From an uncultured beta proteobacterium (lineage in GTDB: Bacteria; Pseudomonadota; Gammaproteobacteria; Burkholderiales; Burkholderiaceae_C), in contig CAIMXF010000465.1 in NCBI GenBank assembly GCA_903845345.1, positions 1-34,272 on the forward strand: DNA of 34,272 nucleotides, read 5' to 3'. The translations under genes and the position numbers were made by a program. Shown here piece by piece: positions 16,201 through 24,340 of this stretch. The notes below the pieces were generated by a model that saw only the letters and a list, made by a program, of their open reading frames with translations, was not told where the DNA came from and did no database searches. Positions within the stretch are counted from its first letter, which is position 1; every line of letters starts with the position of its first letter.

Positions 16201-16984
16201 GCTGTTCGACTTCCAGTCCGATTTCGCCGCCGTGCTGCGCGACCGCCAGCGTACGCCGGCGATGCAGCGCTGGCTCGCCGGCGACGCCGACCTGGTCGAC
16301 CGCCGCATGGCGATCTACCGCGCCAACATGGTGGCGGCGGCCGACAAGGCGTTGGCGTCGGCCTATCCGGTGACACGCCAGGTGGTCGGCGAGGCGTTCT
16401 TCCACGGGCTGGCACGCGAGTACCAGCGGGGCACACCGTCCGCCAGCGGCGACCTGACCGACTTCGGCGCGACGTTCGACGGCTTCCTGGCCGCGTTCGA
16501 GCACACACTGTCCCTGCCCTACCTGCCCGACCTGGCGCGCCTCGAATGGGCCGTGCATCGCGCCAGTGGCGCGGCTGATGCGCCCGACTGGGATGCGTCC
16601 GCGCTCGGCAGCGTCGAGGCCGAGCAGCAGTCCGCGATCCGCTTCCTGTGGTCGCCCGGCCTGGCGGTGGTCGAGTCGCCGTACCCGATCGTTCGCATCT
16701 GGACGATCCACCAGCCCGCCTACGACGGCGAATTCAGCGTCGACTGGAACAGCGCCGACACCGCGCTCGTCGCGCGCGACGGCTTCGCGGTGGTCGTCAC
16801 CGGCTGCGGCGCGGCCGACGCCACCTTCATCCGGGCCTCGCTGGCCGGCGCGCCGCTGGGCGATGCCGCCGCCGCGACGCTCGCCGCGTCTCCCGACTTC
16901 GACCTCGGCGCCCTTCTGGCCCGTGCCTTCGCGGCGCGGCTGGTCTGCGGCTTCACACTTCGAGCACCCCCATGCGAAACCTGA
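16193..16984 (+). CDS. bufC: DUF2063 MNIO partner protein (BufC-like)
   Basis: The 263-residue product has the DUF2063 N-terminal helical domain: FQSDFAAVLRDRQRTPAMQRWLAG, MAIYRANM, ALASAYPVTRQVVGEAFF and AREYQRGTPSASGDL. A divergent C-terminal half follows. In bufferin systems this protein pairs with the DUF692 enzyme and helps recognise the precursor. Its ATG lies inside the end of bufB (8-bp overlap) and its own end overlaps the DoxX gene by 13 bp, so all three should be made together. Confidence 0.9.
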   Translation: MPELFDFQSDFAAVLRDRQRTPAMQRWLAGDADLVDRRMAIYRANMVAAADKALASAYPVTRQVVGEAFFHGLAREYQRGTPSASGDLTDFGATFDGFLAAFEHTLSLPYLPDLARLEWAVHRASGAADAPDWDASALGSVEAEQQSAIRFLWSPGLAVVESPYPIVRIWTIHQPAYDGEFSVDWNSADTALVARDGFAVVVTGCGAADATFIRASLAGAPLGDAAAATLAASPDFDLGALLARAFAARLVCGFTLRAPPCET

Positions 16985-17442
16985 TTCGTCGCGGCCTCGC
17001 CCTCATCGGCCTGGTCGATCGCCTGCAACCCGCCGCGCTGCTGGCGCTGCGGCTGTATGTTTCCTCGGTCTTCTTCCGCTCGGGGCTCGTCAAGGTCTCC
17101 GACTGGGGCGCGACGCTCGCGCTGTTCCACGACGAGTACAAGGTGCCCGTGCTGCCGCCCGACGCGGCGGCCTGCATCGGCGCCTTCGGCGAGCTCGCGT
17201 TCCCGGTGCTGATCGTGCTGGGGCTGGCCGGACGCTTCGGCGCGGCCGGGCTGTTCGTGGTCAACGCGATGGCGGTGATCTCGTATCCGCAGCTGTGGGG
17301 CTTCGACTGCCCGGCGGGCATCCAGATGCACTTCGTCTGGGGAACGATCCTGCTGCTGCTGGCGTTGTTCGGCCCGGGCAGGCTGTCGCTCGACGACCTG
17401 ATCCTGAGGCGCCTGGGCCTGCACCCCGCGGCAGCGGCCTGA
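16972..17442 (+). CDS. bufD: DoxX-family membrane protein (BufD-like)
   Basis: The 156-residue product has four predicted membrane helices, at about 22-40, 62-82, 86-106 and 115-135. The DoxX pattern LRLYVSSVFFRSGLVKVSDW is near the N-terminus. DoxX proteins often accompany bufferin operons and are thought to act in membrane redox or export steps; the exact role is not settled. Start taken as ATG 16972 (MRNLIRRG), overlapping bufC by 13 bp; the open frame extends further upstream only within bufC. The gene ends 45 bp from a convergent response-regulator gene, with no clear terminator between. Confidence 0.85.
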   Translation: MRNLIRRGLALIGLVDRLQPAALLALRLYVSSVFFRSGLVKVSDWGATLALFHDEYKVPVLPPDAAACIGAFGELAFPVLIVLGLAGRFGAAGLFVVNAMAVISYPQLWGFDCPAGIQMHFVWGTILLLLALFGPGRLSLDDLILRRLGLHPAAAA

Positions 17443-17487
17443 GGTCCCACGCCTGCGGCGGACGACGCCCGCGGGCCTCGCGTCCGT

Positions 17488-17847
17488 TCAGCGTCCGATG
17501 AACTGCTCGACCAGCTCGAGAAGCGTCTCGACCTTGAACGGCTTGCGCAGGAACGCGTCGTAGCCGTCGAACTGGTTGCGGATCGAGGCCTCGGGCAGGC
17601 CGCTGTTGAGGACGATCTTCGTGTTCGCGAACTGCGGGTCGGCGCGCAGCGCGCGCGAGAACTCCGCGCCGTTCATCAGCGGCATCATGTAGTCGACGAT
17701 GACGAGATCGGGCACGACGTCGCGCGCCTGGATCAGCGCGAGCTGTCCGTTGACGGCGCAGAACGCCCGATACCCCTCCTCCTCGAGGATCAGGCTCAGC
17801 ACTTCCGCACTGCCCAGTTCGTCGTCAACGACAAGAATGGTCTTCAC
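17488..17847 (-). CDS. Single-domain (CheY-like) response regulator
   Basis: The 119-residue product is only a receiver domain. The acidic pocket (VVDDE), phosphoacceptor Asp52 in VIVDYMMP, Ser82 in LNSG and Lys102 in FLRKPF are all present, so phosphorylation is expected. With no output domain it should work by protein contact. It is the last gene of a minus-strand set, 24 bp after the KaiC-like ATPase and behind the histidine kinase, which is its likely phosphodonor. Confidence 0.93.
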   Translation of the reverse strand: MKTILVVDDELGSAEVLSLILEEEGYRAFCAVNGQLALIQARDVVPDLVIVDYMMPLMNGAEFSRALRADPQFANTKIVLNSGLPEASIRNQFDGYDAFLRKPFKVETLLELVEQFIGR

Positions 17848-17871
17848 GCGACGCCTTTTTTCCCCGCGCCG

Positions 17872-19356
17872 TCAGTTCGACGGTGAAGGCACGGGGCCTT
17901 CGGGGCTGGCAACGGGTTGCGCCGAGGGAATCACATCACCGTCCGCCCGATAGGTTCCGGCAATGTGCATACCTTGCGAGTCGATGCGGATGCGGCGCAG
18001 GCCCGCCTGGTAGTCGGTGTCGCGCATCTTGATGATGGTCATGAGGCGCTCGACGTGTCCCTCGTCGTGCACGAAGCGCAGGAAGAACAGGTTGTCGACC
18101 AGGCCGGAGACACCCCAGGGCATCGAGATGACGCTCGAGACGACGTCGCGCGTCTCGAGCGTCATGAGCACAGTCACGCGGCGGCTGCGCAGCTCGTTGA
18201 CGAGACACGAGAAGAAGCGGTTGATGCGCTCCTGGTAGACCGCCGAGTCGAGGAAGCCCGACAGCCCGTCGATGACGAGGCGGCGAACGTTGCGGCGCGC
18301 GATCGCGGCCAACAGGCGTTCGGCGATCTCGTCGAGCAAGGCCTCGCCGGGCGACTGCCACATCAGCTCCACCGCGCCCGAGGCTTCGAGCGACTCGAGG
18401 CCCAGCCCCAGCGAGCGCGCCTTGCTGCGGATGCGGGCGGGACCTTCGAAGAAGCTCAGGTGCAGGCCCGGCTCCTCGACGGTGCTGGCATGCAGGAACT
18501 GCACGCCCATGGTCGTCTTGCCCGTGCCCGTCGAGCCGATCACCACCGAGGAGCTCGCCACCGGCAGGCCCCTGATGGCCAGTTGCGCGTCGAGCGACGC
18601 GATGCCGCTGGTGGTGACCTGGTCGTGCATCACCTCGGTCGAAGCGCCGCGGTACAGTGACTCGATGCGCGGGAACACGGTGATGCCGTCGTTGTCGATG
18701 CGCAGCGAATGCTTGCCGCGCAACGGGCCGGCGCCGCGGAACTTGCGCACCTGGATGGACCGTTCGGAGCGGGCGTCGAACAGCTTGTCCTCGAGTTCGA
18801 TGAGCCCGTCCACCATCGTGTGCTCGGCGGCCATGCGGTGCAGGTTGCCGCTGGTCAGCAGCAGCACGGTGCAGTCCTGCAGGACGGCGATGCTCTGGAG
18901 CTCGTGAACGAACTTCTTCAGGTCGAGGTCGCTGGCGCCTTCGGAGGCGGCCACCAGCCCGTCGAGCACCAGCACCCCGACCTTGCGGGTGCGCATCTCG
19001 CGCCGGAGCACGGCCATCAGGCCCTTCAGGCCGGAACTCTCGAGGTCGTGGAAGGCGCTGATGTAGGCGAGCTTGTCGGGGAACGCCTTGACATCGAAGA
19101 ACGACAGCGTCGACAGGTGCTGGATCATGCGCGAGTGCGACTCGGCCAGCAGCGTCACGTACACCGCCACGCCGCCGTCGGCCACGTGGCCATAGCAGAT
19201 CTGGTTGGCCAGGATCGTCTTGCCGCAGCCCGGCAGGCCCTGGATGATGTAGACGCCGGTGCGGAACAGGCCGCCGCCCAGGATCTGGTCGAGGCCGGGC
19301 ACCGAACTGTGCAGGCGCTCGATCGCGCTGACGCTGTCGTTGGTGGAGGAAGTCAT
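17872..19356 (-). CDS. KaiC-like double-domain ATPase
   Basis: The 494-residue product has two RecA-like KaiC domains. Walker A motifs are GLPGCGKT at 40-47 and GSTGTGKT near 273-280. The first domain has LLAESHSRM where KaiC carries its catalytic glutamate region, and the second has SFFEGPARI. Cyanobacterial KaiC is a hexameric clock ATPase and autokinase. Proteobacterial relatives occur with histidine kinases and regulate stress or metabolism. No KaiA or KaiB is seen nearby. The ATG at 19356 overlaps the kinase stop codon by 4 bp, so the pair is translationally coupled. Whether it oscillates cannot be told from sequence. Confidence 0.9.
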   Translation of the reverse strand: MTSSTNDSVSAIERLHSSVPGLDQILGGGLFRTGVYIIQGLPGCGKTILANQICYGHVADGGVAVYVTLLAESHSRMIQHLSTLSFFDVKAFPDKLAYISAFHDLESSGLKGLMAVLRREMRTRKVGVLVLDGLVAASEGASDLDLKKFVHELQSIAVLQDCTVLLLTSGNLHRMAAEHTMVDGLIELEDKLFDARSERSIQVRKFRGAGPLRGKHSLRIDNDGITVFPRIESLYRGASTEVMHDQVTTSGIASLDAQLAIRGLPVASSSVVIGSTGTGKTTMGVQFLHASTVEEPGLHLSFFEGPARIRSKARSLGLGLESLEASGAVELMWQSPGEALLDEIAERLLAAIARRNVRRLVIDGLSGFLDSAVYQERINRFFSCLVNELRSRRVTVLMTLETRDVVSSVISMPWGVSGLVDNLFFLRFVHDEGHVERLMTIIKMRDTDYQAGLRRIRIDSQGMHIAGTYRADGDVIPSAQPVASPEGPVPSPSN

Positions 19357-20147
19357 CGGTTTGTGCTCATGTCATCCGCCTCGGGAATTCGCACCGTGAA
19401 GACGCTGCCGGTGCCGGGCGCGCTCTGCAGGGTGATCTCGGCATCCATCGCCCGCACGAGGCGAGTGACGATCCACAGGCCCAGGCCCGTCCCCGCGCCG
19501 CGGGACGAGTGGGCCGCCACCGCGAACTTCTCGAAGATCGTCTGCTGATCCGCGAGCGCGATGCCGCCGCCATTGTCTTCGACTTGGACGCTCCACGCGG
19601 GCCCACTGGCCACCAGCCGGATCGTGATGAGGCTGGCGCGCGAATGCTTGAACGCGTTGAGCAGCAGGTTGTCGATGACCTGCTCCAGCACGACCGGGTC
19701 GACCGCGCGCATCGGCCCGAACGTCTGCTCGTCGAACGCCACGTCCACCGCGATGCCGCGCGTGCGTGCCTCCTCGGCCAGGCTGTCGACCAGGTTGGTC
19801 ACCAGGGCCGGCACGTCGATGCGGCGGCGCGCCAGCGGATAGGTCGCGGCCGGCGACGCCAGCAGCTCCATCAGCACGGTGACGCGCTCGGAATAGCGCT
19901 TGAGGGTGAGCTCGGCGCGGCGGATGCGCTCGGCTGCCTCGACCGCGTTGCCCCCCTGCGCGGTCGCGCGCGCCAGCGCGAGGTGCAGCGACAGCGCATG
20001 CAGCGGATTGCGCAACTCGTGCGCGGCCACCGACATGACGTCGTCGCGCAGCACGATCTCGCGCTTCAGGCGCTCCAGCTCCGACGCGTCGGTGCGTCTG
20101 CGCTCGAACTGCGGCGGCGCCGATGGGAGCAAGGGATCGTCGGGCAC
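19353..20147 (-). CDS. Soluble sensor histidine kinase
   Basis: The 264-residue product has no membrane helix and only about 38 residues before the kinase core. The H-box is VAAHELRNPLHAL with His43. The HATPase domain has LLLNAFKHS (N box), VEDNGGGIA (G1) and GAGTGLGLWIVT (G2). The start is GTG at 20147, without a clear Shine-Dalgarno; the next in-frame ATG would leave almost nothing before the H-box. Lacking a sensory domain, it probably takes its signal from the co-encoded KaiC-like ATPase and passes phosphate to the single-domain regulator at the operon end. Confidence 0.88.
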   Translation of the reverse strand: MPDDPLLPSAPPQFERRRTDASELERLKREIVLRDDVMSVAAHELRNPLHALSLHLALARATAQGGNAVEAAERIRRAELTLKRYSERVTVLMELLASPAATYPLARRRIDVPALVTNLVDSLAEEARTRGIAVDVAFDEQTFGPMRAVDPVVLEQVIDNLLLNAFKHSRASLITIRLVASGPAWSVQVEDNGGGIALADQQTIFEKFAVAAHSSRGAGTGLGLWIVTRLVRAMDAEITLQSAPGTGSVFTVRIPEADDMSTNR

Positions 20148-20335
20148 GGTGACTTGCGGTCGCGGGAACAGGCGGACGGCTCGGTGGTGGAATGTACCGA
20201 GCCGACTTTATCTCGGCGAGGGCTGTTTCGATGTCGCCCGACGGGAAATATCAGGCCGACCGTGGCAGGGCAGTTGCTCGTTACCCACGAGGCTGAACGT
20301 GCCGTGCCGGGCACGCGCATTGCCCGATCGGAGCC

Positions 20336-20351
20336 CCGCGCGAAGGCGCGG
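20336..20351 (-). terminator. GC-rich hairpin after recQ
   Basis: CCGCGC-GAAG-GCGCGG forms a perfect 6-bp stem with a 4-base loop, 9 bp beyond the recQ stop codon. There is no T-tract downstream on the minus strand, so efficient intrinsic termination is uncertain. The 213-bp gap before the kinase gene shows nothing else clear. Confidence 0.3.
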
Positions 20352-20360
20352 AGCGGACGT

Positions 20361-22094
20361 TCAGGTGGCCGCGATGGGCGTGCCCTCGGGGGACGCCGCG
20401 GCGCGCGTCGGCGCGCGGCGGCCACGCGGCTTCTTCAGGAAGTTCGCGAGGAAAATGCGCTGCGACCGGTCCGGAAACTTCACGGCGATCTCGTCGCCCT
20501 TGATGCCCGCGACGACGCCCTCGCCGTAGCGCGGCGCCTTCACGGCGTCGCCGACTTCGAACGGCGACGGCGACGCGGGCGGCCCGACCTCGATCAGCCG
20601 CGGCACCGGCTCGGGCTCGGGCAGCAGCTCGATCGCCTGCGCGGCGAGCCGCACGCAGTTGTCGCAGTGGCCGCAGCGCTCGACGCCGCCGGGCAGCGCC
20701 TCGCCGAACCCTTCGAGCAACACCTTCCACCGGCAGAAGCCGGTCTGCGCGAAGAACACCATGCGTTCGAGCGCGGCGTGGTCGCGCTCGCTCTTTTTCG
20801 CGTAGTCGCTCGCGAGCGCGCCGAGATTGCCGGCCGTCGCCTCGCGGCGCGTGCGGCGCCAGCCGTGCGTGGCATCGCAGGCGGCCAGGCCGCCGTCGCG
20901 CAGCAGGCTCAGCGTGACCGACAGCCGGTTCCTCGGCATGCCCGGGAGCCGCGCGTCGAGCTCGGCCAGCGTCGAGCCCCGCGGCGCGATCTCCAGCGCC
21001 TCGATCGCCTGCACCAGGTCGGCCACGAGCGGATAGCGGCGCGCGAGGAAGAACTGCTGCACCTGGCGATCCTTGCGGTGGAAGATCAGCACGCAGCGCG
21101 CGCCATGGGCATCGCGCCCGGCGCGTCCGGCCTCCTGGTAATAGGCCTGCACGCTGCCCGGCATCTGGAAGTGGATCACGTAGCGGATGTCGGCCTTGTC
21201 GATGCCCATGCCGAACGCGTTGGTGGCCACCATCACGCGCCTGTCGCCGCTCATGAACGCGTCCTGGTTCGCGTTGCGCTCGGCCGCGGGCAGCTTGCCG
21301 TGGTAGAGGGTCACCGACTCGCCGGCGTCGCGCAGGCGCTCGAAGACCTCGGTGCAGCACTTGACCGTCGACGTGTAGACGATGCCGTCGCCGGGCGTGT
21401 TGCGCAGCGTCTCGAGCAGACGGTCGACCTTCTCGGCGTCGCTGGTCACCGGCAGCACCTCGAGCTCGAGATTGGGCCGGTACATGCCGGTGTTGACGAC
21501 CTCGAGATCAGGCACGCCGAGCTGGTGGCGGATGTCGTCGACCACCTCGGCGGTGGCCGTTGCGGTCAGGGCGAGCACCGTCGGCCGGCCCAGCGCCTCG
21601 ATCGCGGCGCCGATCTCGAGATAGGCGGGACGGAAGTCGTGGCCCCATTGCGAGATGCAGTGCGCCTCGTCGACCACCAGCAGCGCGACGCCCTGCGCGG
21701 CGAGCGCGGCGCGGAACTCCGGATCGGCCAGGCGCTCGGGCGTGGCGAACACGATGTCCGAGCGCGATTCGGCGATGCGCTCCATCGAGGCGTCCTGCGC
21801 GCTGGCCTTCTGCGCGCTGTTGAGCTGCTCGGCGACCACGCCAGCCTCCTGCAGCTTGCCGGCCTGGTCCTTCATCAGCGAGATCAGCGGCGACACGACG
21901 ACGGTCGTGCCGTCCAGGTGCAGCGCCGGCAACTGGTAGCACAGCGACTTGCCCGCGCCGGTAGGCATGATGGCCAGCGTCGGGCGGCCCGCGAGCACGC
22001 GCGTGATGACGTCGTGCTGGCCCGAGCGCAGCTCGTCGAAGCCGAAGGTGTCGCGCAGCGATCGGCGCAGTGCGGCCGGAATGGGTGGTGTCAT
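20361..22094 (-). CDS. recQ: RecQ-type ATP-dependent DNA helicase
   Basis: The 577-residue superfamily 2 helicase has Q-motif/Walker A MPTGAGKSLCYQLPAL, the DEAH box in VVDEAHCISQWGHDFRP, motif III LALTATAT and motif VI YYQEAGRAGRD. The zinc-binding part of the RecQ-C-terminal region is seen (CRW, then CGHCDNC). RecQ unwinds forks and recombination intermediates. In place of an HRDC domain the C-terminus has a short KOW/tudor-like segment (VGDAVKAPRYGEGVVAGIKG), as in some UvrD-type helicases, and a basic tail. Start taken as ATG 22094 (MTPPIP); ATG 22118 is an equal alternative and neither has a good Shine-Dalgarno. It follows the YihY gene on the same strand by 14-37 bp. Confidence 0.92.
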   Translation of the reverse strand: MTPPIPAALRRSLRDTFGFDELRSGQHDVITRVLAGRPTLAIMPTGAGKSLCYQLPALHLDGTTVVVSPLISLMKDQAGKLQEAGVVAEQLNSAQKASAQDASMERIAESRSDIVFATPERLADPEFRAALAAQGVALLVVDEAHCISQWGHDFRPAYLEIGAAIEALGRPTVLALTATATAEVVDDIRHQLGVPDLEVVNTGMYRPNLELEVLPVTSDAEKVDRLLETLRNTPGDGIVYTSTVKCCTEVFERLRDAGESVTLYHGKLPAAERNANQDAFMSGDRRVMVATNAFGMGIDKADIRYVIHFQMPGSVQAYYQEAGRAGRDAHGARCVLIFHRKDRQVQQFFLARRYPLVADLVQAIEALEIAPRGSTLAELDARLPGMPRNRLSVTLSLLRDGGLAACDATHGWRRTRREATAGNLGALASDYAKKSERDHAALERMVFFAQTGFCRWKVLLEGFGEALPGGVERCGHCDNCVRLAAQAIELLPEPEPVPRLIEVGPPASPSPFEVGDAVKAPRYGEGVVAGIKGDEIAVKFPDRSQRIFLANFLKKPRGRRAPTRAAASPEGTPIAAT

Positions 22095-22131
22095 GTCAGG
22101 CAGTGCGGCAAGCGCCATGCCGCGTCGTGCG

Positions 22132-23046
22132 TCAGCGCCAGCGCGCGGCCGGCTGCGCGGCGACGGCGTCGACGTCGGGCGTCGCGAGCGCCGCTTCGTC
22201 CCGGCGCGACCCGAACGCGTGTGCATAGGCCCAGGTGAACTCGGCGCCGAACAGGAATATCTGCGCCGAGTAGTACACCCAGGCCAGCAGCACCGCCAGC
22301 GAGCCCGCCGCGCCGAAGCCCGAAGCCAGCGCGCTCTTGCCGATGTACAGGACGATGAGGGTCTTGCCGGCGGTGAACAGCAGCGCCGTCACCAGCGCGC
22401 CGATGCCCACGTCGCGCCACTCGATCGTGGCCTGCGGCATGAAGCGGTAGATCATCGCGAACAGCGCCGTGGTCAGCACGAAGCTCACGATGAAGTTGAC
22501 GCCGTGGGCCAGGCCTTCCCAGCCGGCGAGCGCTGACGTCGACCAGCCCGCGAACGCGTCGAACGCGGCGCTGGCCGCCAGCGACACCAGCAGCATGAAG
22601 CCCATCGCGAAGATCATGCCGACGGACAGCAGCCGCGTGCGCAGGAAGGCCCACCAGCCCGACACCTTCTCGCGCGTCGGCACCTGCCAGATGCGGTTCA
22701 GGTCGTCCTGCAGCTCGGCGAACACGGAGGTCGCCCCGATCACCAGCACGACCACGCCGACGGCGGTCGCGAAGATGCCCGAGGACGGCCGCGACACGTT
22801 CTTCAGCAGGTCCTGGATCGCCTGCGCGCCGTTCTGCCCGATCAGGCCCTGCAGCTGGTCGACCACCGCGCCCTGCGCGGCGTCCTGCCCGAACACGAGG
22901 CCGGCCACGGAGATGGCGATCAGCAGCAGCGGCGCGATCGAGAACACCGTGTAGTACGACAGCGCCGCGCCCATGCTCTGGGCGTGATCGTCGATCCAGG
23001 CATTGGCGGCCTTGCTCAGGACGCTGCCGAGGCGGCGCAGGTACAT
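22132..23046 (-). CDS. YihY/virulence factor BrkB family membrane protein
   Basis: The 304-residue product has about six membrane helices. The family start WIDDHAQSMGAALSYYTVFSIAPLLLI is clear (residues about 17-43), as are later segments FAELQDDLNRIWQV and AWVYYSAQIFLFGAEFTWAYA. Function in most species is unknown; the name ribonuclease BN for this family was a misassignment. The ATG at 23046 is chosen because a GAGGAG Shine-Dalgarno stands 4 bp before it. It is divergent from the YciI gene and upstream of recQ, with which it may be co-transcribed. Confidence 0.92.
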   Translation of the reverse strand: MYLRRLGSVLSKAANAWIDDHAQSMGAALSYYTVFSIAPLLLIAISVAGLVFGQDAAQGAVVDQLQGLIGQNGAQAIQDLLKNVSRPSSGIFATAVGVVVLVIGATSVFAELQDDLNRIWQVPTREKVSGWWAFLRTRLLSVGMIFAMGFMLLVSLAASAAFDAFAGWSTSALAGWEGLAHGVNFIVSFVLTTALFAMIYRFMPQATIEWRDVGIGALVTALLFTAGKTLIVLYIGKSALASGFGAAGSLAVLLAWVYYSAQIFLFGAEFTWAYAHAFGSRRDEAALATPDVDAVAAQPAARWR

Positions 23047-23117
23047 TGGACTCCTCGCGGTGGTTGCCCTGCCCGAAGGCAACGACCATGCCCGGTTCCC
23101 GCACCCGCCCTCACGCC

Positions 23118-23408
23118 ATGTTCATCGTCACCCTCACCTACCTCAAGCCCGTCGAGGACATCGACGCCCTGATGCACGACCACGTGGCGTGGCTCAGGAA
23201 GGGCTACGACGACGGCCTGTTCATCGCGTCCGGCCGGCGCGTGCCGCGCACCGGCGGCGTGATCCTCGCGCGCTCGGGCGACGAACAGGCGCTGCGCGAG
23301 AACCTCGCGCGCGACCCGTTCGTGGTCCACGGCGCCGCGCGTTGCGACGTCGTGGAGTTCGCGCCCAGCATGACCGCGCCGGGCGCGGAAGTCCTGAAGT
23401 CGCTCTAG
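23118..23408 (+). CDS. YciI-family protein
   Basis: The 96-residue product has the ferredoxin-like alpha/beta fold of YciI. It starts MFIVTLTYLKP, with the conserved HVAWLRKGYDDGLFIASG stretch (residues about 25-42) including the family His, and the RDPFVVHGAARCDVVEF end. YciI-like proteins are small putative enzymes or stress proteins without a settled reaction. Start taken at ATG 23118 because family similarity begins there, although an in-frame ATG exists upstream. The stop codon overlaps the wrbA stop codon (CTAG shared on opposite strands). Confidence 0.85.
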   Translation: MFIVTLTYLKPVEDIDALMHDHVAWLRKGYDDGLFIASGRRVPRTGGVILARSGDEQALRENLARDPFVVHGAARCDVVEFAPSMTAPGAEVLKSL

Positions 23409-23980
23409 CCGACCAGCTTCGCGGCGACCTCGGCGACGCGCTTGCCGTGCAGCTTGGCCGTCTCGAGATCGCCCGAGCGCGGCGCTTCGTCGGGCGAGGC
23501 GTCCGCCGGGGAGATCGCGAGCGTGCCGCCCGAGCCTGCCGTCCAGTTGATGTCGGCGTGGGTGTGTTCCTTCTTGTTGGACGGCAGCAGGCCGGTGCCG
23601 ACCCAGTATTGGCCGTGCTGCTGGGACAGCGTCCAGAAGTACTCGATGGTCGCGAACTTGTCGCCATTGGTCGAGGCCGAGTTCGTGAAGCCGGCGGCGA
23701 CCTTGTCCTTCCAGGCCTGCGTGAACCAGGCCTTGGACGAGGCGTCCGCGAACTTCTTGAACTGCCAGGCCGGGCCGCCCATGTACGTCGGGCTGCCGTA
23801 GATCACGGCGTCGGCGCGCGCGATCTCTTCCCAGCTCGACTCCGGGATGTTGCCCTCGGCGTCGATGCGGTACAGCGTGGCGGTGGTGCCGGCGGCCGAG
23901 GCCGCGCCGGCCTGGATGGCCTCGGCCAGCTTGGCCGTGTGGCCGTAGCCGCTGTAGTAGATGATGGCGACGTTCGTCAT
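23405..23980 (-). CDS. wrbA: WrbA-type flavodoxin-like NAD(P)H:quinone oxidoreductase
   Basis: The 191-residue product has the flavodoxin fold. The FMN phosphate loop is YYSGYGHTAKLAEA near residues 8-21. A second FMN segment is SPTYMGGPAWQFKKF, and there is a late GSGGTL loop. Length is close to the usual 190-200 for WrbA. It should reduce quinones by two electrons with NAD(P)H, protecting against oxidative stress. Start taken as ATG 23980 (MTNVAIIYY). Convergent and 4-bp overlapping with the YciI gene. Its upstream region contains the aldehyde-oxidase remnant. Confidence 0.92.
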   Translation of the reverse strand: MTNVAIIYYSGYGHTAKLAEAIQAGAASAAGTTATLYRIDAEGNIPESSWEEIARADAVIYGSPTYMGGPAWQFKKFADASSKAWFTQAWKDKVAAGFTNSASTNGDKFATIEYFWTLSQQHGQYWVGTGLLPSNKKEHTHADINWTAGSGGTLAISPADASPDEAPRSGDLETAKLHGKRVAEVAAKLVG

Positions 23981-24076
23981 GGGGCGCTTCCGGTGTGTGG
24001 AGGGAGGCCGCATTCTGTTGCTCAACCGGAATCCCCGTCGCGGGCGGGGATGTCGAGCGCAGGCTTGCCCAGGTCA

Positions 24077-24250
24077 GCTTGTCCAGCGTGATCGGCAGCT
24101 CCCGGATGCGCTTGCCGGTCGCGTGGTGGATCGCGTTGGCCACCGCGCCGCTCACGCCGATGACCGACCGCTCGCCCAACCCTTGGCGCCCAGCGGGTTC
24201 ACGTGCGGATGCACCTCGTCGACGAAGGCGATGTCGGCGATTGCGCTAGA
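24077..24250 (-). pseudogene. C-terminal remnant of a molybdopterin aldehyde oxidase/xanthine dehydrogenase subunit
   Basis: On the minus strand, the reading ADIAFVDEVHPHVNPLGAKG is followed one base out of frame by GERSVIGVSGAVANAIHHAT and GKRIRELPITLDKL. Together they match the extreme C-terminus of the molybdenum-binding subunit of YagR/PaoC-like aldehyde oxidases. A one-base deletion after GAKG breaks the frame and an in-frame TGA lies at the 5' end. About 58 codons of a protein of over 700 residues remain. It is a decayed fragment; the rest is absent from the window. Confidence 0.8.
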
Positions 24251-24340
24251 TCAGTCGGTGCGCCCTCCGCGACGCGCCGTTGACCTTGTCGGCCGGGCAG
24301 GCGCCAGCCGGTTCGCCCGCGAAGGCGACCTTCGCCGGTG

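Noticed and set aside
19509-22238. 909-residue plus-strand open frame
   Set aside because: It runs antisense through the histidine kinase and recQ without any domain pattern.
24251-24340. Minus-strand frame ending PADKVNGASRRAHRLI after the sigma gene
   Set aside because: It is short, has no start codon of its own and matches no family I recognise.
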